Shown here one piece after another: positions 1 through 5,202 of a stretch of 14,328 nucleotides of DNA (its first letter is position 1; the number at the start of each line of letters is the position of its first letter). The notes under the pieces are model-generated. The model saw nothing but the letters and a program-made list of their open reading frames with translations. It was not told the DNA's origin and did no database searches. Source of the DNA: JAJYVT01 sp035534455 (GTDB taxonomy: Bacteria > Actinomycetota > Acidimicrobiia > Acidimicrobiales > RAAP-2); contig DATLRV010000030.1 of the NCBI GenBank assembly GCA_035534455.1, positions 1-14,328 on the forward strand, given 5' to 3'. Both the position numbers and the translations under genes were made by a program.

Positions 1-58
1 CCGCCCACCGGCCGCACAGATATCAGTCCGACCGGGGGCGAACCAAGAAAGGAACCGA

Positions 59-526
59 ATGATGATACGACTACCCCGTCGATTCGCCCTCTGGGGTGGA
101 GCGGCGGCCATTGCCATGGGCGGCTTCGCCTTCATGGCCTCGAATCACGTCGACGCCAGTAGCGCTGGCGCCGGTGCTGGAAAGGTGAGCGGTTACACCG
201 TCGCCAACCAGAGCTACAGAATCACAAATCGCTGTGCAACAGGAACAACGAGCCCGACGTGCACGGCGACACCCTACATTAAAGGCTTCACCTTTACTTT
301 GACCGCGAATAGCGCGACAGCAAACGCAAAGGTGCAGCCCACCACCGTCCTGGCCTACCCCGAAACCAACACAGGCGGGCGCCCGTGGGGGCACACCACA
401 AGTTGCACGGTTACCACGTGGAATGCAACAACAGGTACTGGGACCGTCACATGCACAGCAGCAGCCCACCCATCACAGGCGCCAGTTGCGACATTCGACC
501 GACTGTACGTCGAGGCGAGCCAGTAG
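59..526 (+). CDS. Small exported protein of unknown function (SipW-locus associated)
   Basis: A 155-residue secreted protein. Residues 1-9 are basic (RLPRR), residues 11-26 form a hydrophobic, Gly/Ala-rich signal segment, and the mature part starts near the ASNHVDASSAGAGAG stretch followed by SGYTV. This layout (ASN-x-V, Gly/Ala-rich linker, SGYTV) recalls small actinobacterial exported proteins often found near SipW-type peptidases; that link is from memory of the family. The rest is Thr/Ala-rich beta-type sequence with four Cys (in RCATG, PTCTAT, TSCTV, VTCTA) that could form two disulfides outside the cell. The start is fixed by AAGAAAGGA about 6 nt upstream; the second codon is also ATG. 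It uses more ACA/AAC codons than the flanking genes. A perfect 15-bp hairpin follows 35 nt after the stop, so it is probably a single transcription unit ahead of the peptidase gene. The function is not known. It could be a SipW substrate or a Sec/SPase I substrate. Confidence 0.7.
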   Translation: MMIRLPRRFALWGGAAAIAMGGFAFMASNHVDASSAGAGAGKVSGYTVANQSYRITNRCATGTTSPTCTATPYIKGFTFTLTANSATANAKVQPTTVLAYPETNTGGRPWGHTTSCTVTTWNATTGTGTVTCTAAAHPSQAPVATFDRLYVEASQ

Positions 527-560
527 CGACCAACTAGCACAAGTTGTAGAAACCGAGCCG

Positions 561-596
561 CTGCTGCCGGGGTGGGGTCAACCACCCCGGCAGCAG
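561..596 (+). terminator. Perfect 15-bp hairpin terminator
   Basis: CTGCTGCCGGGGTGG (561-575) and CCACCCCGGCAGCAG (582-596) are exact reverse complements around a 6-nt GGTCAA loop. It sits 35 nt after the stop of the first gene. There is no U-tract, which is common for high-GC actinobacterial terminators. It probably isolates the small exported-protein gene from the peptidase operon. Confidence 0.7.
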
Positions 597-621
597 TCCT
601 CGAACACGTGAGAGGAGGCCC

Positions 622-720
622 GTGAACTGTGGTGCATCTCGTTCCCCGTCAGGGGATACCGGGGCCGATGAGAAGAGGGGGTCGGTTATTGGCAGCGTTG
701 GCGGTCGTTCTGCGCCGTGA
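622..720 (+). CDS. Possible 32-codon leader ORF upstream of the signal peptidase gene
   Basis: A GTG-started frame of 32 codons ends at TGA 718-720. It is preceded by a perfect AGGAGG at 613-618, but the 3-nt spacing to GTG is shorter than usual. The peptide starts MNCGASRSPS and is hydrophilic, with no signal peptide or recognisable domain. It lies between the hairpin at 561-596 and the peptidase start at 752, and it is the only feature visible in this 155-nt gap. It may be a leader peptide or chance. The AGGAGG is the main reason to list it. Confidence 0.25.
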   Translation: MNCGASRSPSGDTGADEKRGSVIGSVGGRSAP

Positions 721-751
721 CCACGCCTGACGTCGATCGCACACGAGCCCC

Positions 752-1336
752 ATGACCGCCATCGAAATCGAAAGACCAGCGGACCCTGCTGGCGCTAGCA
801 CCGATGCAGTGTCGCAGTCGCCGTCAGCACCGCAGCGAATCAGGGGGAGTCGATCTCATCTCGTCTCCAAGGTGGTCCTCGCTGGCGTGATCGCCCTCGT
901 CGTGCTCTTTGCCGGACTCCTCCCTCAGCAGCTCGGAGGTCGGATGTCCTATGTCATCACGGACGGCATCAGCATGCTGCCCAACTTCCACGCGGACGAC
1001 CTCGTGATCCTCCGCCGGGAGCCGACCTACCACGTCGGCGAGGTCGCCGCCTATCACAATCAGCAGCTCCACGTGATCGTGCTGCACCGGATCGTCGCCA
1101 TCCGTGGCGACCACTACGTCTTCAAAGGCGACAACAACGATTACGTGACACAATACGAACCCACGAAGTCCCAGATCGTTGGGGCCGATTGGGTCCACCT
1201 GCCTGGCGCGGGACGCATCGTCCTCGACCTGCGGGTGCCGGTCGTCGCCGCGGCCCTCCTCGGCGCACTGTGGCTGTACTCGTTCTGGCGTCCGCGGAGC
1301 CGACGGCAGCGAAGGAGACACCGACATGCCAGATGA
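752..1336 (+). CDS. SipW/ER-type signal peptidase I (S26B family)
   Basis: A membrane-bound serine protease that removes signal peptides from exported proteins. The protein has 194 residues. It has a cytoplasmic N-tail, a transmembrane segment at about 38-57, and then the catalytic box GISMLP with nucleophile Ser74. VLHRIV carries His112 where bacterial LepB-type enzymes have Lys, which defines the archaeal/ER/SipW branch. The conserved KGDNN motif is at 125-129. A second hydrophobic segment lies at about 162-178, followed by a very basic tail (RPRSRRQRRRHRHAR). The length suits SipW-type enzymes. Such peptidases usually process a few dedicated substrates (TasA, camelysin), and several candidates with the matching signal type lie at 11056-14328. 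Its 3' end overlaps the DUF5305-like gene by 11 nt, so the two are probably translated together. The ribosome site is weak, and a later GTG (codon 20) is possible. Confidence 0.88.
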   Translation: MTAIEIERPADPAGASTDAVSQSPSAPQRIRGSRSHLVSKVVLAGVIALVVLFAGLLPQQLGGRMSYVITDGISMLPNFHADDLVILRREPTYHVGEVAAYHNQQLHVIVLHRIVAIRGDHYVFKGDNNDYVTQYEPTKSQIVGADWVHLPGAGRIVLDLRVPVVAAALLGALWLYSFWRPRSRRQRRRHRHAR

Positions 1337-2552
1337 CCCTCGATCTCGCGCTCCCAAGCACCGCGCGCCGAGTTCGAGACCGGAAGTCTTCTTCGCATTC
1401 ACCATCGTCGCGCTGTGCGCCGCGGGTCTGGCCGCCTTGTCTTGGACCCGGCCCGCCACGACGACCTCTTCGGTCGCGTACGAACAAGTCGGACAGCTTT
1501 CCTACAGCGCCAAGACGGCTGCCTCCTCTCCCTATGGGACCAAGGGCGTCGTTACCGGCGAAGGGGTTGATCTGAGGTCGGTCCCGGTGCTCTCCATCTC
1601 TTACTCCTACCGGCTCTTGGCGACCGCCCCTAAGACGCTGCAAGGGACGGAGCAGCTGGTGGTCAAAGTGCGCGAACCCATCGGGATCGTCCGCGACATC
1701 CCCCTTCAAGCGGTCGGGCACTTTTCTGGTGACGGGTTCTCGACGACGGCGACCGTGACGTTCTCGTCGATCCAAGCGATCATCGCGTCGTGGACGCCGA
1801 TGTCAACGGGAGCCGCATACACGGTCTCCATCGTGCCCAACGTGAGCGTAAGTGGGAATGTCGCAGGAGAACCCGTCAAGACTGGCTTTTACGCCGCGAC
1901 GGGCTTCACGCTCAGCCCCACGCTCTTCGAGCCCTCGGCGTCGCCGGGGGGCGGGACGGCAGCGATCACCACGAAGCCGTCGTCCGTCGGACATCCTCTC
2001 ACTCAGCGCACCAGCGGGTCGGTGCCAGGGCCCAGGCGTCCGGCCACGCTGTTCAGTCAAGTCTCGGTGCGCGACGTCCGCTACGGCTCTTTGGTCCTCC
2101 TGGCCGCGGCGCTCGTTGGGATGGCCCTCTTTGGCCGAAGGTGGTTCAAGGACGCGACCAGCGACGACGAGCGGGTGCGGATCGCGACGCGCTTCGGGTT
2201 GTCGCTCCTCTCGGTGGACGCGCTTCCCGCCTTATACGACCTCGCGGTCGTCGAACTCAGCTCCTTCGAAGGTCTTGTAAGGGTCGGGCAGCGCCTTGAG
2301 TGCCCCCTGCTCCACCTGGAGACCGGAGTCGCCGACGAGTACGCCGTCGTCGACAACGGCACCCTCTACCGCTACACGCTCGCAGAGCGCCACGTGCGGG
2401 GCGGCGTCGCCGCGATCGGAGCCGCGGAGCTTGGACCGACGTCTCATACGCGATCGCGCGCGATCGCGAACGGGTCGTCCGTCCTGGGGGGATCGGTGGG
2501 ACCTGATGGACCGTCGAGAGTCGGCGCGCATCGTTTCGGAGCCAGTCGATGA
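1326..2552 (+). CDS. DUF5305-like two-pass membrane protein, partner of the signal peptidase
   Basis: A 408-residue protein. The ATG at 1326 is chosen because GAAGGAGA precedes it at 8-nt spacing, it overlaps the peptidase stop, and it puts a basic N-tail before transmembrane segment 1 (about 21-39). A frame open further upstream only shadows the peptidase gene. The large extracytoplasmic region (about 45-250) begins EQVGQLSYSAKT, is beta-rich, and ends in a Pro/Ser/Thr/Gly linker. Transmembrane segment 2 is at about 253-271, followed by a basic stop-transfer and a cytoplasmic domain. That domain holds PLLHLETG and DEYAVVDNGTLYRY, which resemble the C-terminal signature of DUF5305 proteins. 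DUF5305 proteins are, to my knowledge, often found next to SipW-type peptidases in archaea and actinobacteria. The function is unknown. A role in assisting or anchoring the peptidase or its substrates is inferred from position. The C-terminal 30 residues are low-complexity and may vary. Confidence 0.68.
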   Translation: MPDDPRSRAPKHRAPSSRPEVFFAFTIVALCAAGLAALSWTRPATTTSSVAYEQVGQLSYSAKTAASSPYGTKGVVTGEGVDLRSVPVLSISYSYRLLATAPKTLQGTEQLVVKVREPIGIVRDIPLQAVGHFSGDGFSTTATVTFSSIQAIIASWTPMSTGAAYTVSIVPNVSVSGNVAGEPVKTGFYAATGFTLSPTLFEPSASPGGGTAAITTKPSSVGHPLTQRTSGSVPGPRRPATLFSQVSVRDVRYGSLVLLAAALVGMALFGRRWFKDATSDDERVRIATRFGLSLLSVDALPALYDLAVVELSSFEGLVRVGQRLECPLLHLETGVADEYAVVDNGTLYRYTLAERHVRGGVAAIGAAELGPTSHTRSRAIANGSSVLGGSVGPDGPSRVGAHRFGASR

Positions 2553-2779
2553 CCGGTGACGCGCCCGGCCTCCCGTCCCGGGGCGAAGTCAGCGTTCTCG
2601 CCAGAGGCTCGGGAGGGAGTGAAGCCTTGATCGCGTTCGAGGACTAGGTCTTGTGACGTGCACACCCTGCGCCGAGTCCTCATGGCGCGAGCAGCGTCCC
2701 CGACCGCGTCAGACAGATCGTGCCGGAAAGCCGCAGGGAGCAGCGCAGGTCGTGCCACACGACACCGTTCTTGATGACC

Positions 2780-3078
2780 GACCGCGGTGTTTGTCACCGT
2801 CGACGTGTTTGTGGACTTCACGACCACGTCGTAGGTGATCGTGGTGGTGCCACCGCTCGCCAGCGTGTGGGTGGCCACGAGCTTCGAGCCTGGGACCTTC
2901 ACCGAGCAGGTGCGTGCACAACGGCGCAGCGCTCGTCGAAGGTCACAAACCCGGTGATGGTCCTGAGCGTGGTCAAGTCCTCGTTCCCCGCTTGCGGCTC
3001 GATCGTCCCCCTCACAACCAAGGGCACCTCACGCTCACCGACTCTCGGATCGAGGCAATGCACGACGATGGCTGCTGA
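2780..3078 (-). pseudogene. Remnant of a beta-sandwich (DUF11/DUF7507-like) surface protein
   Basis: Two minus-strand frames join into one protein-like stretch. At 3078-2905 it reads, among others, GTIEPQAGNEDLTTLRTITG then FVTFDERCAVV. After a frame change near 2905-2920 it continues KLVATHTLASGGTTTITYDV and VVKSTNTSTVTNTAV down to about 2780. The GGTTTITYDVVV...NTSTVTNTAV pattern is typical of conserved-repeat adhesin domains (DUF11-like). Third positions are mostly G/C in both segments, as expected for former coding sequence. An in-frame TGA lies just upstream of 3078, and no start or full domain remains. I therefore read it as a decayed fragment. The stretch 2553-2780 holds nothing I can assign. 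Confidence 0.4.
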
Positions 3079-3145
3079 TCAGTTCACCTACACGACACCG
3101 GCGCCGGTGACCGCGTCGGATGGCACGTCGGGCGGTACACAGTGA
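3060..3145 (+). pseudogene. Remnant of an IPT/TIG-type surface repeat
   Basis: The + frame ending at TGA 3143-3145 reads MAADQFTYTTPAPVTAS then DGTSGGTQ. The ADQFTYTTPAP ending is characteristic of the last strand of IPT/TIG immunoglobulin-like repeats in actinobacterial cell-surface proteins, where it is normally followed by a GxSPxSGPxxGGT start of the next repeat; only a blurred version follows here. The upstream + sequence does not make a credible domain, and the minus strand carries a different surface-protein remnant. This is probably a short leftover of a larger gene. The call rests on one motif. Confidence 0.3.
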
Positions 3146-3549
3146 GTGCGACCATGAGCCGCGACCTCGCCACCTATCTCGACGCCATCGACGCGCGCAT
3201 CGACGCCGACCACGAAGTGGACCTGGAGCGCTCGGATGACGACCTGCGTGAGGTCCGGCGCTGCGCGGTCGCCCTGCTCCGGGGAACCATGATCCCAGAG
3301 AAGGTCCACGAGGACTGGCCGGACTTCTTCCGCCTCGTCCTCGCCGTCGTCCTCGCCCACGGCTCACTGCGGCTCTGCCACCTCCAGCAGGAGTCCTCCC
3401 TCTTCGAAGGCTGGGGCGACGACCCGCTCACCGACTACGACCGCGTGTTCCTCGAGACCTTCATGGACGAGGTGGACGGCGTCCTTGATGAAGGTGGCGT
3501 CTGCACGCACGGTGGTCTTGCGAGGCGTGAGGTGGAGGGGACGAGATGA
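3142..3549 (+). CDS. Hypothetical acidic protein
   Basis: An open frame of 135 codons from GTG 3142; ATG at 3154 (protein starting MSRDLATYLDAIDARI) is an equally likely start. Neither has a good ribosome site. The protein is helical-looking and acidic, with an N-terminal Asp-rich stretch (about 10-35), a middle hydrophobic helix (FFRLVLAVVLAHGSL) too amphipathic to be a sure membrane span, and an acidic segment ending DEVDGVLDEGG. I do not recognise a family. Strong G/C third-position bias over codons 5-115 supports real or recently real coding. Its stop overlaps the start of the next frame (ATGA at 3546-3549), suggesting an operon pair. It lies in a decayed neighbourhood, so it may be an orphan fragment of an integrated element. 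Confidence 0.5.
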   Translation: MSATMSRDLATYLDAIDARIDADHEVDLERSDDDLREVRRCAVALLRGTMIPEKVHEDWPDFFRLVLAVVLAHGSLRLCHLQQESSLFEGWGDDPLTDYDRVFLETFMDEVDGVLDEGGVCTHGGLARREVEGTR

Positions 3550-3728
3550 AGGTGAACCGCTTGGAGCAGGTGCGACAGGCGCTCACCACCGCAGGAATGG
3601 GTCCTCCTCGTCACCGCGTTCTCCTACACGGTCTCGGGGATCCTCGTTTCCCCCCGGCCCGCCTCGGTCCGCCGACCCCCCTCGGCGCGCCGAGGCGCTC
3701 TCGCGTTCAGGGCTCGGAGAACGCCTGA
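3546..3728 (+). pseudogene. Frameshifted small membrane protein fragment
   Basis: ATG at 3546 overlaps the preceding stop (ATGA). The first 17 codons read MKVNRLEQVRQALTTAG. Moving one frame near 3595 gives EWVLLVTAFSYTVSGILV, a convincing transmembrane segment, before the sequence turns Arg/Pro-rich and meaningless. The unshifted frame runs to 3728 but is Pro/Arg-rich with no features. This is most simply a small membrane-protein gene broken by an indel, once co-translated with the hypothetical gene before it. The family is unrecognised. Confidence 0.3.
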
Positions 3729-3842
3729 TCCACCGCGTCGGCGAGGTCGTCGTCTGAGAGGTGGAGGTAGCGCTCGGTGGTCACGAGCTGAACGCCGGCT
3801 CACGGAGCTCCCGGTAGCGGGCGACGGGCTTGCTCACCGAGT
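3707..3842 (-). pseudogene. C-terminal remnant of a tyrosine recombinase (integrase)
   Basis: The minus-strand frame from 3799 to a TGA at 3707-3709 reads AGVQLVTTERYLHLSDDDLA then DAVDQAFSEP. TTERYLHLSDDDLADAVD matches the end of phage/ICE-type tyrosine recombinases, with the Tyr of ERYLH in the place of the catalytic tyrosine. Upstream the frame is stopped (TGA 3800-3802), and a second frame (SKPVARYRELRE) continues to about 3842, so at least one frameshift is present. The Arg/His catalytic residues and the rest of the enzyme are absent. It marks a former mobile element. Confidence 0.5.
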
Positions 3843-3849
3843 CACCTCG

Positions 3850-3941
3850 GCCTGCGACCGGGGGATGCCAGGCCGGTTCGGGAGGACCGGATGCCGAGAT
3901 AGTAGGACAGTAGAAAGAGGCACCATCGTCTTGGGGTCGTC
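3850..3941 (-). pseudogene. IS1182-type transposase remnant (copy A)
   Basis: On the minus strand the sequence reads DPKTMV (from 3939) in one frame and LFLLSYYLGIRSSRTG in the next. The normal N-terminal region of IS1182-type transposases reads roughly DPKTMVALLLYAYCLGxRSSRQIE, so this is about 30 residues of it with a frameshift. The longer copy at 9712-10206 carries the same region, with 19 identical bases (3921-3939 versus 10070-10088) and a shared GACAGTAG a few bases away. The upstream part is replaced at about 3940 by the PRC-barrel gene; downstream, sequence is lost by about 3850. Confidence 0.5.
3921..3939. repeat. 19-nt exact repeat shared with 10070-10088
   Basis: CACCATCGTCTTGGGGTCG occurs at 3921-3939 and again at 10070-10088 in the same orientation. 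GACAGTAG precedes it in both places (3906-3913 and 10056-10063) with spacers of 7 and 6 nt. It lies in the DPKTMV-coding part of the two transposase scraps, so it reflects their common ancestry rather than a separate repeat element. Confidence 0.7.
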
Positions 3942-3964
3942 GGCACGCCGTTGGCCGAAAGATC

Positions 3965-4402
3965 GTGGGCACGGCGAGTGCCGAGGAGCTCGGTACTGTC
4001 GGGAACCTCATCTTCGACTCGTCGCTGCGGCGCGTCGGCGCGGTCGCCGTTGGTCGCGGGCGTAAGGCGACCATCGTCGAGTGGCACGCGGTGAGTGGCT
4101 TTGGGCCGGATGCGGTCATGGTCGCCGCAGACGCCGCGCTGCGCTCACCCGCCAACGACCAAGAGCGCTTCGCCGCTGGGAAGCTCGACCCCGTCGGCAA
4201 GCGAGTCTTGAGCGCACAGGGGAACGAGCTCGGCGTCGTGGACGATGTTACGTTCGACACCGAGACCGGTTCGGTCCACGAACTGCTGGCTGGCGATCGA
4301 GAGATCTCGGCCACCGCCATTCTTGGGTGCGGCACCTATGCCGTGGTCCTGGAGGCAACGCAGGATCCGAACCCATCAGCCCCCCCTTCGACGGCTCGGT
4401 AG
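3965..4402 (+). CDS. PRC-barrel domain protein, probably 5'-truncated
   Basis: A 145-residue protein from GTG 3965. Two PRC-barrel units are visible. The first covers residues about 1-60 (EELGTVGNLIFDSSLRRVGA, then ATIVEWHAVSGFGPDAVMV). The second covers about 76-130 (LDPVGKRVLSAQGNELGVVD, FDTETGSVHELL, ending TYAVVLEA). PRC-barrels are small beta-barrels in RimM, in photosynthetic reaction-centre H subunits and in many soluble proteins of unclear role; no specific function can be given. The homology appears to begin before the start codon: in-frame codons 3950-3964 encode VGRKI, the usual opening of this domain. They follow directly on the IS1182 scrap, and an in-frame TAG lies at 3911-3913 with no start codon between. 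The native start is therefore probably lost, and GTG 3965 with its weak GAAAG site may be a salvage start. Confidence 0.65.
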   Translation: MGTASAEELGTVGNLIFDSSLRRVGAVAVGRGRKATIVEWHAVSGFGPDAVMVAADAALRSPANDQERFAAGKLDPVGKRVLSAQGNELGVVDDVTFDTETGSVHELLAGDREISATAILGCGTYAVVLEATQDPNPSAPPSTAR

Positions 4403-4422
4403 GGCACGCCGACCGTGCGCCC
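4402..4422 (+). terminator. Short hairpin after the PRC-barrel gene
   Basis: GCACG (4404-4408) pairs with CGTGC (4414-4418) and is extended by GG/CC pairs with a bulge. It begins in the stop codon of the PRC-barrel gene and lies in the short gap between this gene and the convergent vapC. It is a weak candidate because the stem is short and there is no U-tract. Confidence 0.3.
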
Positions 4423-4477
4423 ATCCAACCACTCCGGAGACCATGAGGGCCCGTTCCACTGACGCGCGGCGTACGCG

Positions 4478-4909
4478 TCACGCGTCGAGCGGATGAACCC
4501 ACCGGAGCCCGGGGAACCTCGCGAACCCGCGGTCCGCTGACACCCAGCTCGCCCCCGCCTCCATCGCCAGTGCGGCCAAGAACGCGTCGGGGACCTGGTT
4601 CCCACGCGCTCCCGCATGCCTGCACAGCTGGGAGAAGATCGCCCAGTGGCGCGGGCCCGGCTCGAGCGGCATCACCGCCGGTGAGGACCTGACCGCGTCG
4701 ACGAATTGCAATGCGGCATCTACAGGCGTCGGGTCGCGGAAGACCCTCGGATGGGTCACGATGCGGAGGAAGCCGCTGAACACGAGACCGCTCAGGCCGA
4801 GCGGTTCGTCGCCACGGTTCGCTTCCTCGAGCCAGTCCCGGTACTCCGAGTGACGTTCCGCGTCGGCCCGATGCGCGAACACAAGAACGTTGACGTCAAC
4901 GCCTCGCAT
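4478..4909 (-). CDS. vapC: VapC toxin, PIN-domain ribonuclease
   Basis: A 143-residue PIN-domain endoribonuclease, the toxin of a VapBC pair; such toxins cut RNA such as tRNA or rRNA when VapB is degraded. The ATG at 4909 gives MRGVDVNVLVFAHR, with Asp5 in the standard first strand. Other conserved parts are GFLRIVTHPRVF (47-58), LEPGPRHW (82-89), and the acidic sites Asp108 (QVPDAFLAALAMEAGA) and Asp126 (VSADRGFARFPGLRW). The acidic residue many PIN proteins carry near position 46 is a Gly here (FSGFLRI), which I believe is common in this subfamily (TIGR00028-like). The start lies inside the vapB 3' end (14-nt overlap), giving translational coupling. An upstream open extension to 4966 only repeats vapB DNA. 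Length is normal and the gene looks intact. Confidence 0.9.
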   Translation of the reverse strand: MRGVDVNVLVFAHRADAERHSEYRDWLEEANRGDEPLGLSGLVFSGFLRIVTHPRVFRDPTPVDAALQFVDAVRSSPAVMPLEPGPRHWAIFSQLCRHAGARGNQVPDAFLAALAMEAGASWVSADRGFARFPGLRWVHPLDA

Positions 4910-5153
4910 CGACCGGAACGCCCTCGTCCAGCAGCTCGCGCGTGGTGGCGTTGTCCGTGAGGTCAACTCCGGGCATGAGGCCGCCGCGACCGAAAGTCGG
5001 GAGCGGGGGAAGTCCGCCCCTCGGCTCGTCCGGAGTGACGAGACTGCCGCGAATCGCGTCCTCGATCACCTCTGCGGCCGGTCTCCCGCTGCGGGCGGCC
5101 TTCACCTTCACCTGGCGGTACAGCTCGTCGTCGAGCTTGATGGTGGTTCGCAC
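4896..5153 (-). CDS. vapB: VapB antitoxin, ribbon-helix-helix type
   Basis: An 85-residue antitoxin. The N-terminal 38 residues form a ribbon-helix-helix DNA-binding fold (MRTTIKLDDELYRQVKVKAA, then RSGRPAAEVIEDAI). The rest is a flexible, Pro/Gly-rich arm (PPLPTFGRGG) leading to LTDNATTRELLDEG, which should wrap the VapC active site. The start is GTG (5151-5153). It precedes and overlaps vapC by 14 nt and begins 49 nt after the hipA stop on the same strand. Between hipA and vapB lie a perfect AAGATG-TG-CATCTT palindrome and repeated GCATC units, the expected kind of site for autorepression by VapB or VapBC. It appears intact. Confidence 0.88.
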   Translation of the reverse strand: MRTTIKLDDELYRQVKVKAARSGRPAAEVIEDAIRGSLVTPDEPRGGLPPLPTFGRGGLMPGVDLTDNATTRELLDEGVPVDARR

Positions 5154-5157
5154 AGCG

Positions 5158-5198
5158 GCATCTTAGCATCAAGCGGTCGCATCAAGATGTGCATCTTT
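5158..5198 (-). promoter_or_regulatory. Candidate vapBC operator/promoter region
   Basis: In the 49-nt gap between hipA and vapB, GCATC occurs four times on the + strand (5158, 5166, 5179 and 5192 region). Two copies form exact direct repeats GCATCAAG (5166-5173 and 5179-5186). The arms AAGATG (5184-5189) and CATCTT (5192-5197) make a perfect 6-bp inverted repeat with a TG spacer. A TAAGAT hexamer (5165-5160 on the minus strand) could serve as a -10. Position just upstream of the antitoxin start suggests VapB binding. No footprint evidence exists in the sequence itself. Confidence 0.5.
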
Positions 5199-5202
5199 AA
5201 GT

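Noticed and set aside
668..730. A 20-codon frame starting MRRGGRLLAALAVVL upstream of the peptidase gene
   Set aside because: It resembles a signal peptide start but ends at once, has only a weak ribosome site, and shows no link to the peptidase frame.
2569..2618. CCTCCCG and CGGGAGG arms as a terminator after the DUF5305-like gene
   Set aside because: The arms are only 7 bp and over 30 nt apart, within very GC-rich sequence, so chance pairing is likely.
3965..4402. RimM-like rRNA processing factor for the PRC-barrel gene
   Set aside because: No RimM N-terminal domain is present and the neighbours (no rpsP, trmD or rplS) do not fit. Only the PRC-barrel fold is supported.
4473..4485. ACGCGTCACGCGT as a terminator for vapC
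   Set aside because: ACGCGT is self-complementary, and a 1-nt loop cannot form a useful hairpin. It also overlaps the vapC stop.
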